Of a stretch of DNA of 64,000 bases, positions 48,962 through 61,379 are shown piece by piece. This DNA comes from Cucumis sativus (lineage: Eukaryota > Streptophyta > Magnoliopsida > Cucurbitales > Cucurbitaceae). Both the position numbers and the translations under genes were made by a program. Each line of letters opens with the position of its first letter. The stretch's first letter is position 1. The stretch is from assembly GCF_000004075.3 (NCBI RefSeq), contig NC_026660.2, positions 10,974,001-11,038,000 on the forward strand. Direction: 5' to 3'. Below the pieces are notes generated by a model. That model did no database searches, was not told where the DNA came from, and was given only the letters and a program-made list of their open reading frames with translations.

Positions 48962-51629
48962 ATTTGTTTCCTCTTCCATATTTGAAATCTTTAATAGCCA
49001 TTTTATTCTAAAATATTTATGTCATATATATTTGTAGCGTTAACGTTTATAAAACTCTATTTTTTAAAATTACTTACCATTTCATTAAGAAATTCACAAG
49101 TTATTTGCTAAAGAATCTAAGTTATATTTTATGTTTTCACATTTATTAAGTTTAACAATATGTTTCTATTTTTTTGAATTGTTTTGGAATTATGCATGAT
49201 TCAATCATTGTAGATTTTGATAGCAACTTTTTTATATTTTGGTTGTATTCAAAATTTGAGTTTTACATTTAAAAAATATAATTATATTAAATACGTATAA
49301 AAATATGTTAAAATAATATGCATGTTATAACCCAATTTATTTTTTGATATGATATTAATCTATGTAATGTTTTATAAATTTTTAAATTAAATTACAAATT
49401 TACTTTTAAATGGATAGAATTTAATATTTCGTAAATACTATTTAGGAAGATTTTAAAGAAAACTTAAATATGAGATTTTGTCGAACTATAAACTAAATTG
49501 GATTTTGTTGAACTATCAACTAAACTTTAACTTTTTTTCAAATAATATAGATTGATTTTGCAATTTAATTGATTTTTAAACACAAATTATATTCACAAAT
49601 AATTAAAAATAGCGTTGTCAAGTTAATAAGTGAGATTAATTTTATTATTTATAAATATATAATATAAAATACATTTAAATATTTTTATAAAATTATAATC
49701 TAATTTAAAATTTTGTCAACAAACACGTGACTAAAACATAAAATACAACTACGTTTTTATTAAATGTATTGATTTCAAACATTTTGTATTGAAATTTTCT
49801 AACAAACACGACTTAGAAAGCTCAATCATTTATTCTTATTTGTAGTTTATAATTTGCACTTTGTAATCATTTTTCAAAATTTTAAAGAAACACATCCTTT
49901 TTATATACATACACCACATTCACAAAATGAATCTAAACTTACGATCAAATTCCAAAACACACAAACCATTTTTTAAAAGCTAAATTTTAGTTTGCATATT
50001 AACTTGAATGGACTTTTTTTCAATCAAAATCAGAAAATCAATGTATTTTATATTATTGTCAACATGAGTTTAGCATGTATGTTTTTGTGGACAAGAGGTC
50101 CCAGGTTCAAATCTTCACTCCAGCATTTATTACAATACATTTGTAAAAAAAATCAATCTATTTAAAAAACACAACAAAAATAATGATTTAATTTGTGTAT
50201 TTTCAAATTTGTCCGAATGTAAAAAAATAATCACAATCAAAATTAATCTCAAATTTTTATTATTTATGATGGGGACATTGTATTTTATAAAATTAAAGAA
50301 TATTTATTTAGTTTTATTTATTTATTTAAAGATTAAATTGTTATAAATTCGTTAAATTGTTACATATTACAATTACAGTTACATATTATTACATATTAAA
50401 GAACTAAGTTATTACAGAATCAAATTAAAAGTTTGAGAACTAAATTAAATTAAATTGTTCCTTCTATAAAATTTCAATAATTAGATTTTTAGTTTTTTTT
50501 TTTTTTTACAAATAAAGTTTAAGTTGTTAGTGGGTTAGTTAACCTTTAATATTGTGTTTAACTCTGTATTATTAATGTTGCAGTATTTATTTATAGTTTT
50601 AAATTTTAGAATGTTGTCACTCAATAATTGGATGAATTATGTTAACTCGAAATTTTGTTGAGCCAATCAATTAAAATCCTATTTTGTTTGAAAAATATTG
50701 AGTGGAAATTATAATAATTTTAATTAGAATCCTAAATTAAGATAAGTAAATCAATACATGCCTTTTTAGAAGACAGTCAATGCATCAATTGATTCCTTGA
50801 AAGGTTGTGTTTAATTAATAAAATTATATATCTCAGATAATGACAAATAATGTGAATTATTTTAGTGGAAAAAATTATTAATTTTGAGTTTTAAAATGAA
50901 ATATTTAAAAAAGAATGGAGAGGAAAAATGGAAAATTTGGGTGAAAAGATTGTAGGTTTAAAAGGAAAAGGGGGTTGAGAATTGAGATATTTATTGGGTT
51001 TAGGAGGTTGAGCGTGAAAGGACAAAGCAATAATAATTTAACGTTTTGTTTATTGTTCATTTAAAATTAAACCAACGGTCCTGATTAAGTCAATGCGGTT
51101 ATGCTTCCAATGCATATCCCACAACTTCATATCACACACGTGGCTTCTATTTTAAATTTCTTTTTATTCAAACACGTACCCTTAAACTATTTAACTATTA
51201 ACTATGCTTTACATTATCAATTATTTATTACTTTATTCCATATTTAAAGCTTTATTACTAATTATGATGCCTTTCTTGTTATTTTGGATGTTCATTTCAT
51301 AAATTTATGATTAATCTCCCCAACCTAATTTTCATATCTTTACATTATCGTATTTCAAATTAGTTTACGCATTCTACAGTCTGGTTATGGAGTTAGGCTT
51401 TTTCCTAGCTTTAAACCCTTGTTCTAGTTTGTCTAACCTTCCATTAAATAAAGTCTCCAAGCATTGCATGACTTCTTTAATTAGTCTTTCCTGTAAGCGC
51501 CCCCATGGAGTTCCATTGTTTGCCATTATTGAGAAAAAAAAAAAAACAAATGAAACAAAAGTACACATTATAATCACTCCTTCAACGAGTGTATTTTTTT
51601 TTTCTACTTAAGATAAACCAAATTTTTGT
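48962..51629. other. AT-rich spacer
   Basis: Contains a SINE-like copy (50060-50155). Short open frames at 51374-51611 are not recognisable. Confidence 0.4.
50060..50155 (+). mobile_element. tRNA-derived SINE-like copy
   Basis: GTCAACATGAGTTTAGCATG then GGACAAGAGGTCCCAGGTTC and AAATCTTCACTCC; the B-box-like GGTTCAAATCT is well preserved. Same order as the copies at 21655-21790 and 62925-63030. Confidence 0.55.
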
Positions 51630-51868
51630 CAGAGAATAGCGGATAATACTAATGTCCTGTTCAAGATCCAAGAACTAGATAGAACGATAAGACTGATATT
51701 AACGTCTTGTTCGAGATCTAAAAATATAATACTTGACGTTTTTTTAGTGTCAAGTAATAAGACTATATTTGATACTTAACAGTCGATTACTTGATGCTTT
51801 TTAAAACGTCCATTACAAGTTTACTTGTCATTGTATCGACATCAAATAAACTCATTTTTGTAGTAGTG
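51630..51868 (+). mobile_element. CACTA (En/Spm) transposon terminus
   Basis: Ends TTTTTGTAGTAGTG at 51868, the reverse of the CACTACTACAAAAA terminal repeat of CACTA elements. Inside lie short subterminal repeats: GTCCTGTTCAAGATCC and GTCTTGTTCGAGATCT, and TACTTGACG / TTACTTGATGC. The opposite terminus and transposase were not found, so it is a remnant. Confidence 0.6.
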
Positions 51869-54479
51869 TTCAAACACTTGTTTTCACGAGTAAAGTGTTG
51901 ATATGTTATTAATTTCAGCTTTATACTACCTTCTTCTAAATTAGATTACAAATCTTAAATTGATTCATTTATATTGGTGTACTTTTCCACATCTACTCTC
52001 TAGAACTAGATGACTCATTTTATTTTTATAACAATTGATATTTAAAAAAAAATTAAGACAAGAACATTTAAATAACAATAAAATAACAAAACTTAATTAA
52101 ATATTAGTATGAAAATGATTGAAATAATAAATCTATTTTAGTTCATACAATTAAATAACATTTGTTATAAAATTGAGAGAAGAAAAATAAACCTAAGAAT
52201 GCAAGAGGCATATAATGGAAGAAGAAAGAATGATATCACATTTATGATGTATCATGGTATATTACAAATGATATCTATGACCTCTATTTATAGAGTTACG
52301 AGAATAATGATTTCAAAATCAAAGATGATTATAAACATCTAATAATATTTAACTCTAATTTAGAATATTCATAATAGCATCAATTTAGTATTAATTTATC
52401 AAATAACGTAACGTTTTTTTAATTAAAAACTAGAAGGGTACAATTTACAAAAACACTATTTTATAAATAATTTATCAACTTTTTCTATTTTTGAAAAAAC
52501 GGTTAAAGTTGATGGAGAAAAGGATATATATAGACCTAAATATTGAGATGGGTGAAGCTATTAGTTGGGCCTGGCAACAAGATTTGTTGAGTTGGGCTGC
52601 TTTATGTTATATCTTTTCTCTCACTTTTCACCTCTTTCATTCTTTCATTCATCCAAGATTTTGTGGAGGGAAAGAAAAAGGAAAGGGCTATATAGTCATT
52701 TTCATGTTTGGGAACAAAGATTAAGGGAAAAATGAATTAGTTTATTCTCCTTAATCCTTCTCTTTCTTCCTCTCAACCTTCTTTTTTTTTCCTCTTCTTA
52801 ATCTTCCCTTTCTTCAATGAATAATCAAACGTTTTTCTTTTTCCAAAATATAAATAATTTTTCTTAATAATTATATTTTAACAAATATAATTAACTTTTC
52901 ATTTTTTCATAACAATTCTATACATATAATTATCAAATTTCTAACAAATTTCTATTTTTTAATTTAATTAAATAAACACCCAAAAATATTTAATTAAATT
53001 CAAATTCAACAACACTGCGAATCCAAATCCACTAATTAATTAAATATTCAACCCACAAGTATTTAATTAATTTTAATTTCGCAACATTACTAATATTCAA
53101 TTCAATGATTTTTTCGTTTGAACTGCATAACCCATTTTTATTTTGGTTTTCATTGTTTTTTTTTTTTTATTTTGTATTATTTGACCACTCTCATCTACAA
53201 ATCAAATGACAATCTCTCACGAACATGAGTTTATAATACACTCAGGATTAAAACTAAGTTACATATGTCATTCTATTGAAATAGAAACCTAACTAGTTAA
53301 CAAAGTTACATCTAGTGGTTACTATTTTGTGGTATGATCTTATGCAAATTCATTGCATAGGATACCCTCATTCGCATGTTACCTACATGAACGCGTTTGT
53401 ATCAAATACAAAGTGAGCCGTATCCATAGTGTTATCAGGATAAGTTACTCGACCTTATCCCTATACTATAGACCCTTTAAACTGATTTCTAACATTAATC
53501 CCTCTATGTCTTTACATACTGTTCAAAACTCATCAAACAACATAGGATGTTAGTTTATTGGATTTAGGTTATTAAGACAAAGCTAATAGTATAATTAATA
53601 ACACTTATTGTAATAATAATAACAACAACATTTTATTAATAAATAATGGTCAATAAATTATATTTACTATCTACGAGTAAAATCTAACCGAATTTAAAAC
53701 CTAACGAAAATAAGAAAAACTTGTAAGTGGAGTTATATTTTGAAGAGTACAACAAATGTTAAGTGATTTGTGCTTGAAAGAAATGAATCTCTCTCGAAGG
53801 CATGAGGGAGATTCTCTTTATCGGATGCTTGAAACAAGAAAAATTTATTCATTTCATGTTTGATTATATTAATCATCGTTATTATTCATTGTTCTTATCC
53901 CCATCATTTTTATTATAATTAAGTGGCAACTTAATCTTCCATGATTTTATAATTTATTGCTATCACCACCATGTTATCGCAATGATGACATTTTTAAAAA
54001 ATAAATTTGAGCACCATGGTACTTTAATCATTTCAAATTCAAGTATCCCAAGCAAATTTTAAAATTGCAAATGAAATCACATCAACACTCTTGCCCATTT
54101 TCTTTCTTGTTTCTAAAATTCCCATCATTCTGTTGTTTTAAACTTTTGTTTTGTATTAAATTGGTGAAGATCTATTAATTGTTTGTTTGACAATATTGTG
54201 TACTGATCAAACTTTTTTTTTCGTTAAAAGCTTTGGAAAGAATTGTAAACGTTATCAGAGTAGTTGTAATTAAAAATAATTGAACCCTCAAGCTTATATA
54301 AGTGTTAAAATTGAACTCTCAAACTTATATAATTGTAGAAATTGTAGCAATTGTATAAGTTTGAAAGTTCAAATTTTACAATTAAAAGTTGCAAGTGTAC
54401 ATAATTGTAACTATCATTATGGATTTTGCTAAAGATGATTTTTGTTAATTTCAAATTTTGGCCGATGAAAATCACACAT
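51869..54479. other. Spacer with probable transposon-derived patches
   Basis: Positions 53330-53560 (for example GGATACCCTCATTCGCATG and TATCCCTATACTATAGACCC) have a composition unlike the flanks and resemble old retroelement sequence. No frame or boundary supports a firm call. Confidence 0.35.
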
Positions 54480-55560
54480 GAGCCTCACATGCAACTGGAC
54501 TAGTTGTTTTGAGTGTAACTTGATTGTTTCTTTTGGTTTGGACTTAGTAATTTTTCATGCACCCTGCAGTTCTAATCTAGGTAATACGTCACAAAGCTAC
54601 TGCGTGATTAATTCTATGGGATAAGTCATGGACCATGATCATAGCATGGAAGATGCTCACTATGTACTTCTTTATCCCGTAATAGCTAAGTTCTCGTTGA
54701 GTACAAGTTTTCCTACTACTTGTCCAGGTGCAAGAAAAATAGTAGATTTACCTAGATAATCCAGGGTCGAACACATGAGGTTGATTCAAGACATTAGTTC
54801 TAAGAACTACTTATCATTTAGGCGGTATAAAAGAATTAATTTAATAAAGTATAAAAGAATCATAACCAAGAATAAAACTACTTATGCACGCCGAGAGAAT
54901 CTGTAAAGGGGAATGAGTGGATGCAAGATGGAATTGCGGACTAATTTGTATGCGAGAAAAAAGTGAAAGAAGGTCTACACATTATTAAGCGACCAACATC
55001 TCTCAAAGTGTTTAAACGCCACACTTGCTCACCTTTCGGGATGCAAATAATTGTGCTTGATTAGGTGAGATATATCCAAGAGAACTCACTTATAATACTT
55101 ATCAGATTTCTAATATCCATACTTGTTCGTCTTTCAAGATACAAATGTTGGAAGTTAACTCGCTAAGGTGGAGTTTGTTGTCAAATTCCTTTGTGTGCGC
55201 ATTACCCTTATCCTTGCTACTTGCCCTCTCGGGTAGTTGGCGATTGACATTGGTCAAACGATGAATGCGTTAAGAATTGTAAGTTAGATTCCTTGTTAAG
55301 AATTTATCACAAACCTATACTGATAACACATTAACAAGTGGGAAGTCAATAAATGATGGATTGAAAATGTATAAACATGTAAAATATATACAAGGATGTA
55401 GGCCTTAGGCTATTGTACCCTATGAACAACATAGGTTACAAAGAAATGCATAAAATAGAGAAAAATGAGAATGAAAAAATATTACAAGTTAGGGGACAAT
55501 GAAAGTATAGATTCTTCCTTTCTTAGGAGCCAAGCTCTCACTTTTACAACTGATCAGAGA
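54480..55560. mobile_element. Unclassified transposon-derived block
   Basis: Long stretch of mixed-composition, non-coding sequence between AT-rich flanks. It has internal diverged repeats: ACTTGCTCACCTTTCGGGAT (about 55023) and ACTTGTTCGTCTTTCAAGAT (about 55124). No open frame over 60 codons. It may be a non-coding retroelement interior; class not determined. Confidence 0.35.
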
Positions 55561-55616
55561 AGAAGAAGAGAACGTTATATCTCACTTTTACGATCAGAGA
55601 AGAAGAAGAAGAAGAG

Positions 55617-55724
55617 AACGTTATAGATGGCGGAAAAGCTATTCCTTTTCGCAACGTTATAAATGGCGGAAAAGCTATTCCTTTTCGCAACGTTATAGAT
55701 GGCGGAAAAGCTATTCCTTTTCGC
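55617..55724. repeat. Tandem repeat, 3 x 36 bp
   Basis: Units at 55617-55652, 55653-55688 and 55689-55724 begin AACGTTATAGATGGCGG and end CTTTTCGC. Unit 2 differs by one base (ATAAATGG). Just upstream, a CAGAGAAGAAGAAGAGAACG block is also duplicated (about 55555 and 55587). Confidence 0.95.
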
Positions 55725-58019
55725 CACTCTCTCTAGGGATTGACCTTTTTAGGCCTTTGTCCCATACACATATCCAGACTAGTCCTTTATGACCTTAAAT
55801 CCTATTTGTGCTACTTAGTTTCATTAAACTAAACTAAGACATAATTCTAATCCTATTAGAATTAATGTGATCTTAAATCTATTTAATTTTAAACAATTTA
55901 AAATTAAATCAAATTAATCCTAAAATTGTAAGTTTGCATGCAACTCCTTGTTATAGATTGAGGGTTTCTAATTATCAAAATTTATAACTATTATAAAATT
56001 AATTAATTAATCCTAGAATATGCATATTATGATTTAATTAAAAAATAACCGATACAAAATGTTAAACATTACATTAATATAACAATTATATTAATATGTG
56101 GATGTAATATGCCATGCAAATTGATTTTCATCTTAATTAATATTAAAAAAAATAATACATGAAAATCAATCAAACATACACAAGATATTAATTTAAATAT
56201 AACAAATTACATTTAACTAAGTTATGTCATGCATGATGCTTATCCAATTTCACATATATAGAATATCAAAGATACTTTAAATAACTCATAAAATTTAAAT
56301 TAATCTAAATAACATTCACAAATCATTTAAATAGCAATTGAATCGGTAAAATTGCCCCTAAGAACAAATAAAGTAATAAATTAAACTAATAAACCTTTAA
56401 AATATCATAAATTTGATTCCCAAGTTTCAAAAACGGTCTCAAAATCTTTAAAAAGCTTCAAAATAGGTCCAAAAACCTTAAACCGATCAAAAAATGGAAG
56501 AATCAATCCAAAAAGTGAAAAATCGGCATAAAAACAATTGAATCGGCGCCAAAATGCTAAACTGCACCGCTAGATGATGAACTTAACCGAGCACGTGCCA
56601 ATCGAAGTTGACCACTGTGAACCAATTGAAGTTGAGCCGTTGAGCCAAGTCCAAGCCGCACCTCTCCTCTCCTCAGTCCAAGTCCAAATCTCTCACTTGA
56701 TCATCTAGTGAAACCTCTTCAGCCATAATTGTATAGAATGAATATGATAGGAGATACATTCACTCTAATCTCTAATTCACCAAGGTCGGTATAACCCATT
56801 CAGTTTCTCCAATAACACTCGTGCTTTCTAACACATAGTGAATGTCCAACCTAAACAAAATAAAAGAAGAAAAATACAATCGAAAAATACAAACGTCCAA
56901 TAACAACCGGAAAGATAGAACTAAACCCAACTGAATAGCCAAAATAATAGCAGAATCAAAACAACACAATCCAAGGAGAATAAATAAATAAAGAAAGTAG
57001 GATCAAAATTCTTAACCTACTTTTAAATAATGATTAGATAGTGAGCTTCCAAATTCCTACATTTACTGTTCATGGTAGGAAAAGAAAAAGAAGGAAATTT
57101 GGTGGCATCCGTAATTTCCACTAACATTCGTTGATGTGGAAGACCTGTCAGGTCTACGTGGAACACAATCTTGGCACTATACGTTTACTTGGCACCCAAG
57201 CCAGGAACGAACTACATTATCAATTATCACATTTTCTTTTCTTTTCCTATTAACAATTGATCAATTTTTTATTTCAAAATATCTATAAATTTATTATGAA
57301 CAGACCATTATAATTTTTTATTATACCACACTAAACATTATTATAATATATCCAAATTTAGATTACTCATAATTCCACCAGCTTTCATTTTGATAGTCAG
57401 AGGTTAAATTTTCTATTTTCCAATTATATTATACTAAAAGTAAAACCACTAATAACTTCACATTTTGAAATTGAAATTAAACTTAAATTCAATAGTAGAT
57501 ATATGAGATTTTGAAATTTAATAACTTGACATCAAACCAAAAGACGTAAAAATCAAAAGATCAAATAAAAATTAGACTCAAAATCTTTTTTATCTATTTT
57601 TCATCTTCTAGACTTTACTTAAACTAAAGTTTAGTTTCTCTCCTAAATTTCTTATGCACTACTAAATATACTATGCTAAATAATTACAAACATAAATATA
57701 ATTTAATTGACATAAAATCTATAATATCGAAAAATCTAAAAAATTCAAAATTTTCATGTCACACATCATACAAGAAACGAATTATCTTGAATTAAGCATG
57801 GTATATGAAAATTGAATTCATTGTTTGTAGTTCATACGTGATAACTTTTTACTAATCAGCTAAATTGTGGTTGCTTCATTACATCATTCACCCAATTAAA
57901 TGGGATTCTTTACTTAATTTCATGGAAAAAAAGAAAAAGAAAAAGAGAAAAAAGCTTGGGTTGAATGTGAGAACCACAGATGAAATAAAGAATTGAAAAT
58001 GGGAAAAAAAAAGAAGATG
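55725..58019. other. AT-rich spacer and distal promoter of the DUF688 gene
   Basis: Slightly GC-richer sequence at 56400-56700 with repeated AATCGGC and GAAGTTGA words, possibly transposon debris. No gene supported. Confidence 0.4.
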
Positions 58020-58863
58020 AAGAAAAAAGGAGAGTGACGGCTCTGCTTCTGCATGAAACGGGCGGCTGTTCTTCAAATCACGTATCCTTCCATTATCTCA
58101 ACTCTCAAGAAAACCCCCAAAGACAGAAAGAAAAAAAAAATAAAAGTTCACAAACGTTCAAACTCAATCACAGTCTTTTTCCCATCGAAAAAGAACGAGT
58201 CCCCTGTTTTGTTCTGTTGAGTTCGATTTTGAAAATTCATAGAAAAGTTGCCTTTTGTGCCTTACCCCCTTTTTCATTAAAGGCAAGATTGAGGGATTGT
58301 GTTTTAATTCTGATCTTTCATGGCGTACAACCTACTTTATCCATAATTCCTCCCTTTCTCTCTTCTCTTTATTCCTTCTCCTTCTCTGTTTTTCTCCTTA
58401 TATTTTTCCCAACTCTTCACAAACAGACTACTCTGCTCGTTTCTGGTTCACTCCTATTCCACAGGTTTTTTTTTTTTGTTTTCTTCTTCTGCTTCTGTTT
58501 TATGGGTATCTTCTGTTGTTTCTTGCTTGATCAAGATTATAATCTCTATTAATTTTTGGGGTTAGTGGGGTTTTTTTTTTTTTTTTTGCTTGTGTTGAAT
58601 TCCAATTATCTGGATGTTATACTGTTATGAACAAACTGTTTGGTTCCTTAGAAAATGATATAGTAATTCAGATTCTAGCTGTATAGCCATTTCTTGTTCT
58701 TTTTCTGTATGATTCCCACTTCTCTTTTTGGTTTGATTAGTTCTTTCCATTTCTGTTCTCTTGTTAATGTTGTTGCTTACTTAGTCTTCATTTGTCATTT
58801 ATTGTCCATTCCTTTGGATAAAATGCAGTAGTACTTCAGTATTTGTATGAGGTGAAGAATCTG
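58020..58863 (+). promoter_or_regulatory. Leader of the DUF688 gene, probably with a 5' UTR intron
   Basis: Pyrimidine-rich sequence (58320-58500) followed by CCACAG|GTTTTTT near 58462, a possible donor, and AAATGCAG near 58828, a possible acceptor. The open frame over 58034-58552 has no ATG at its start and is a by-product of this tract. Confidence 0.4.
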
Positions 58864-60927
58864 ATGGAAAACAAGCAATTGGATTTTAATCAGCCGTTTC
58901 TTTCTGTGAGGCGGGTTTCGTCTATGGAAACTCCGTCAGACGCTAACGGAACAGTGAGAACAGAGAATCGCTGGCCGCCTCTTCCTGTCTATAAGTCGAA
59001 ATTGATCTCTGGTTCATTGAGGAATCCGGGGAATGTTCCTTTTCTATGGGAACATGCCCCAGGAAGGCCTAAAGATGGAAGAAAGTCACGAACTATAGAT
59101 TGTAAATCGACTTCCGCCGCCCCAAAACACTCTCCTGGGATGTTTCCAGATTCAAAGCAAGAATATTGTAAGAGACAAGGCTCAACAAGTTCAAATTCTG
59201 CCCATTTTCCTTCCCATAAAAACATGGTCAAGTTTAAGACCTTGAGGGAGAGGATTGAGAGGGATTTAAGTGATTCAGAGGATGAAGAAGAGAATTATCT
59301 CGAAGCAAATGATACCCTTTCTAGATCTGAGTCATTTTCTATGAACTGCAGTGTAACTGGTTTGAGTGGATTGGATGACGGTGATGTTAAATCAACGGGA
59401 TCGTTCTCAAAAGATCATCAAACTCGCGACTTCATGATGGGACGATTCCTGCCTGCTGCCAAGGCATTGGCTTCAGAAACACCTCAAGTTTCTCTTAGAA
59501 AGCCAAGTTTTCAAAGAGAGCAGCAAAGAGTAGCAAAGAAGTTGGTTGAAATGGAAAAGCAGCAGCGCCGAGTAAATTCGCTTCCAACAACGTTGCCATC
59601 GTATTTTGCTCCTCCGAATACACATGACTACGATGAAATTAGTGTAGATGGTGATATGAATGTAGATGAATCTGAATACTCATCTACCAAATCTTGTGGT
59701 TTCTTCGCTCGGTTTTGCTTGAGTGATTCCTTTTGCCTTCTACACCCGCTTCCCGGGATGAGAACGCAAGGCTCATCTGTTACTTCAGCTCAAAGAGTTC
59801 AGAATGATAATTTGACTGATAGATCTTGCGGCAGCATTAAGGTACTTCCGAATACGTTTTCTTTATTTCATTCTATATTTATCATGTCAAGTCTTCTCAG
59901 TTGTTTTGTTTGTCCTATATAATCATAGAATCTTCAGAATGAGAAAAAATCGCTCAATGGGAACCAGATGGTTGAGCTACACGAAGAAAGCACCGTGCTT
60001 AGTGGTCAATCAAATAGAAAGAGCACATCAAACGACTTGAAAAAACAATACAAAAATCTACTTTTTGAAGGAAAAGCTGTTCCCAATGACCCTGAAAGAG
60101 TTAAGAGCTCCAAAGTTCACATTGAACCACATGGAAGTGGAAGAACCAAATTTCGTGAATTATTGGCAAATGAACCATCTTCAGTGAGCTCCTTTGTCGT
60201 TGAGAAAACCTTGCACGTAGATTCTGTTCGCAGCATAAAGTCTCAAAGTTCAAATTCAAGCTCCACAGATACAAAGGGAACAGCGGATTTCTTGATGAAG
60301 AATCATGATAAGTCAACAAGAAGCAGTGAAAGTAAAGAGATTCTTCATTTGGATTCTAATGCTGAAGGTGAAAATAAGAGGTTGAGCTCTACAAGTATGG
60401 AGTCTATGGATTCGGGTTCATCTTATTATGATGCAAAAGCGAACTCAATGGCTACATTATCAAAAGAAAAAGTGGCAGATGAAAGAACAATTGATTCTCA
60501 AAGTGATGAATCAGAGAGATCAGGCAATCAAGAAAGTTTAGAAAGCCTTCATCATAAAAAGTCAAGTCAAGAAAGCTCAGATGGCTCTTTTCAGGATTTT
60601 GTCTCATTTACAAGTTCAGAAGCTTCGAAGTTACATTTAAATAGGAAAGTGGTAAAGGGGAATTGTAAAGGTCATGACCAGGATTCTATCACATTGACAA
60701 GCTCAAGATCAGCCTCAACTCAAGGCAAAATCGATCTCGAAAGCGCTTGTCAACCAAAAAGATCTCTGCCCATTTCTTCACAACTTGAACTTGCTCCACC
60801 CCTACCGAAATCTCCATCTGAGTCCTGGCTTAAGCGCACGTTGCCAACCATTTCGTCAAGAAACTTGATGCCAAAGTCTACTCTTGCTACTCGTAATTAC
60901 ACTACAAGGCAAAACACTGTTTTCTGA
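58864..60927 (+). CDS. DUF688 family protein, about 658 aa
   Basis: Exon 1 is 58864-59841 (326 codons, donor AAG|GTACTT). Exon 2 is taken as 59929-60927 (332 codons plus stop), after an AG at 59927-59928. A second AG nine bases later (59936-59937) would give 655 aa in the same frame. DUF688 hallmarks are the N-terminal VPFLWEHAPGRPK (residues 58-70) and the C-terminal APPLPKSPSESWLKRTLP (about 615-632). Between them the protein is Ser/Glu/Lys-rich and probably disordered, with an acidic DSEDEEEN patch and a Cys/Phe segment (KSCGFFARFC). The family is plant-specific and has no established function. The ATG at 58864 is used because the frame upstream begins only with TTG. Confidence 0.9.
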
Positions 60928-61379
60928 TCTCAAATGGGAAGATATTGCTAAAAGTCACTGCTTTCTAGTTCTTCAATGATGGAAATTGGCCATCAAGATC
61001 ACAATTGTACATGGTTCTCTTGCTGCTGCCATTTGAGATACTTTATGGAGAAGTCCATTGTAATTTGTAGTAACTGGAAATGGAAGTAGTACATAAGAGA
61101 GGGAGAATTTGTCTTGGTAAAAATGTGGGAAAGTGGTAAGAATTGTAGATGACCAAAAAGTTATTTAAAGTGCTTTATACAAAGTAACTATTACTTGCAG
61201 TGTAAGCATAAGATGGAAAAAAATATGTCATGTTCTGTTGCTTCAATTTCTTTTATTTATTTATTTATTTGGTTGGCTATTTATCTATTCTCATTAACCA
61301 GAACATAAGTGGTTTTAGTTTGTTTGGATTCTGCTTGTTTTTCTTGGTTTGCGGTGAATTTGGAGTGATTTCGGGCCAA
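60928..61379 (+). other. 3' flank of the DUF688 gene
   Basis: Unique-looking sequence likely to hold the 3' UTR. No other gene seen. Confidence 0.4.

Noticed and set aside
48472..48979. Phe/Ser-rich minus-strand open frames
   Set aside because: Low-complexity translation of the T-rich MITE-like element.
55617..55724. Short regular repeats considered as a CRISPR-like array
   Set aside because: Units are contiguous with no variable spacers, and the DNA is plant nuclear.
58034..58552. 172-codon open frame upstream of the DUF688 gene
   Set aside because: Starts without an ATG, is hydrophobic through pyrimidine-rich composition, and lies in the probable leader and 5' intron.
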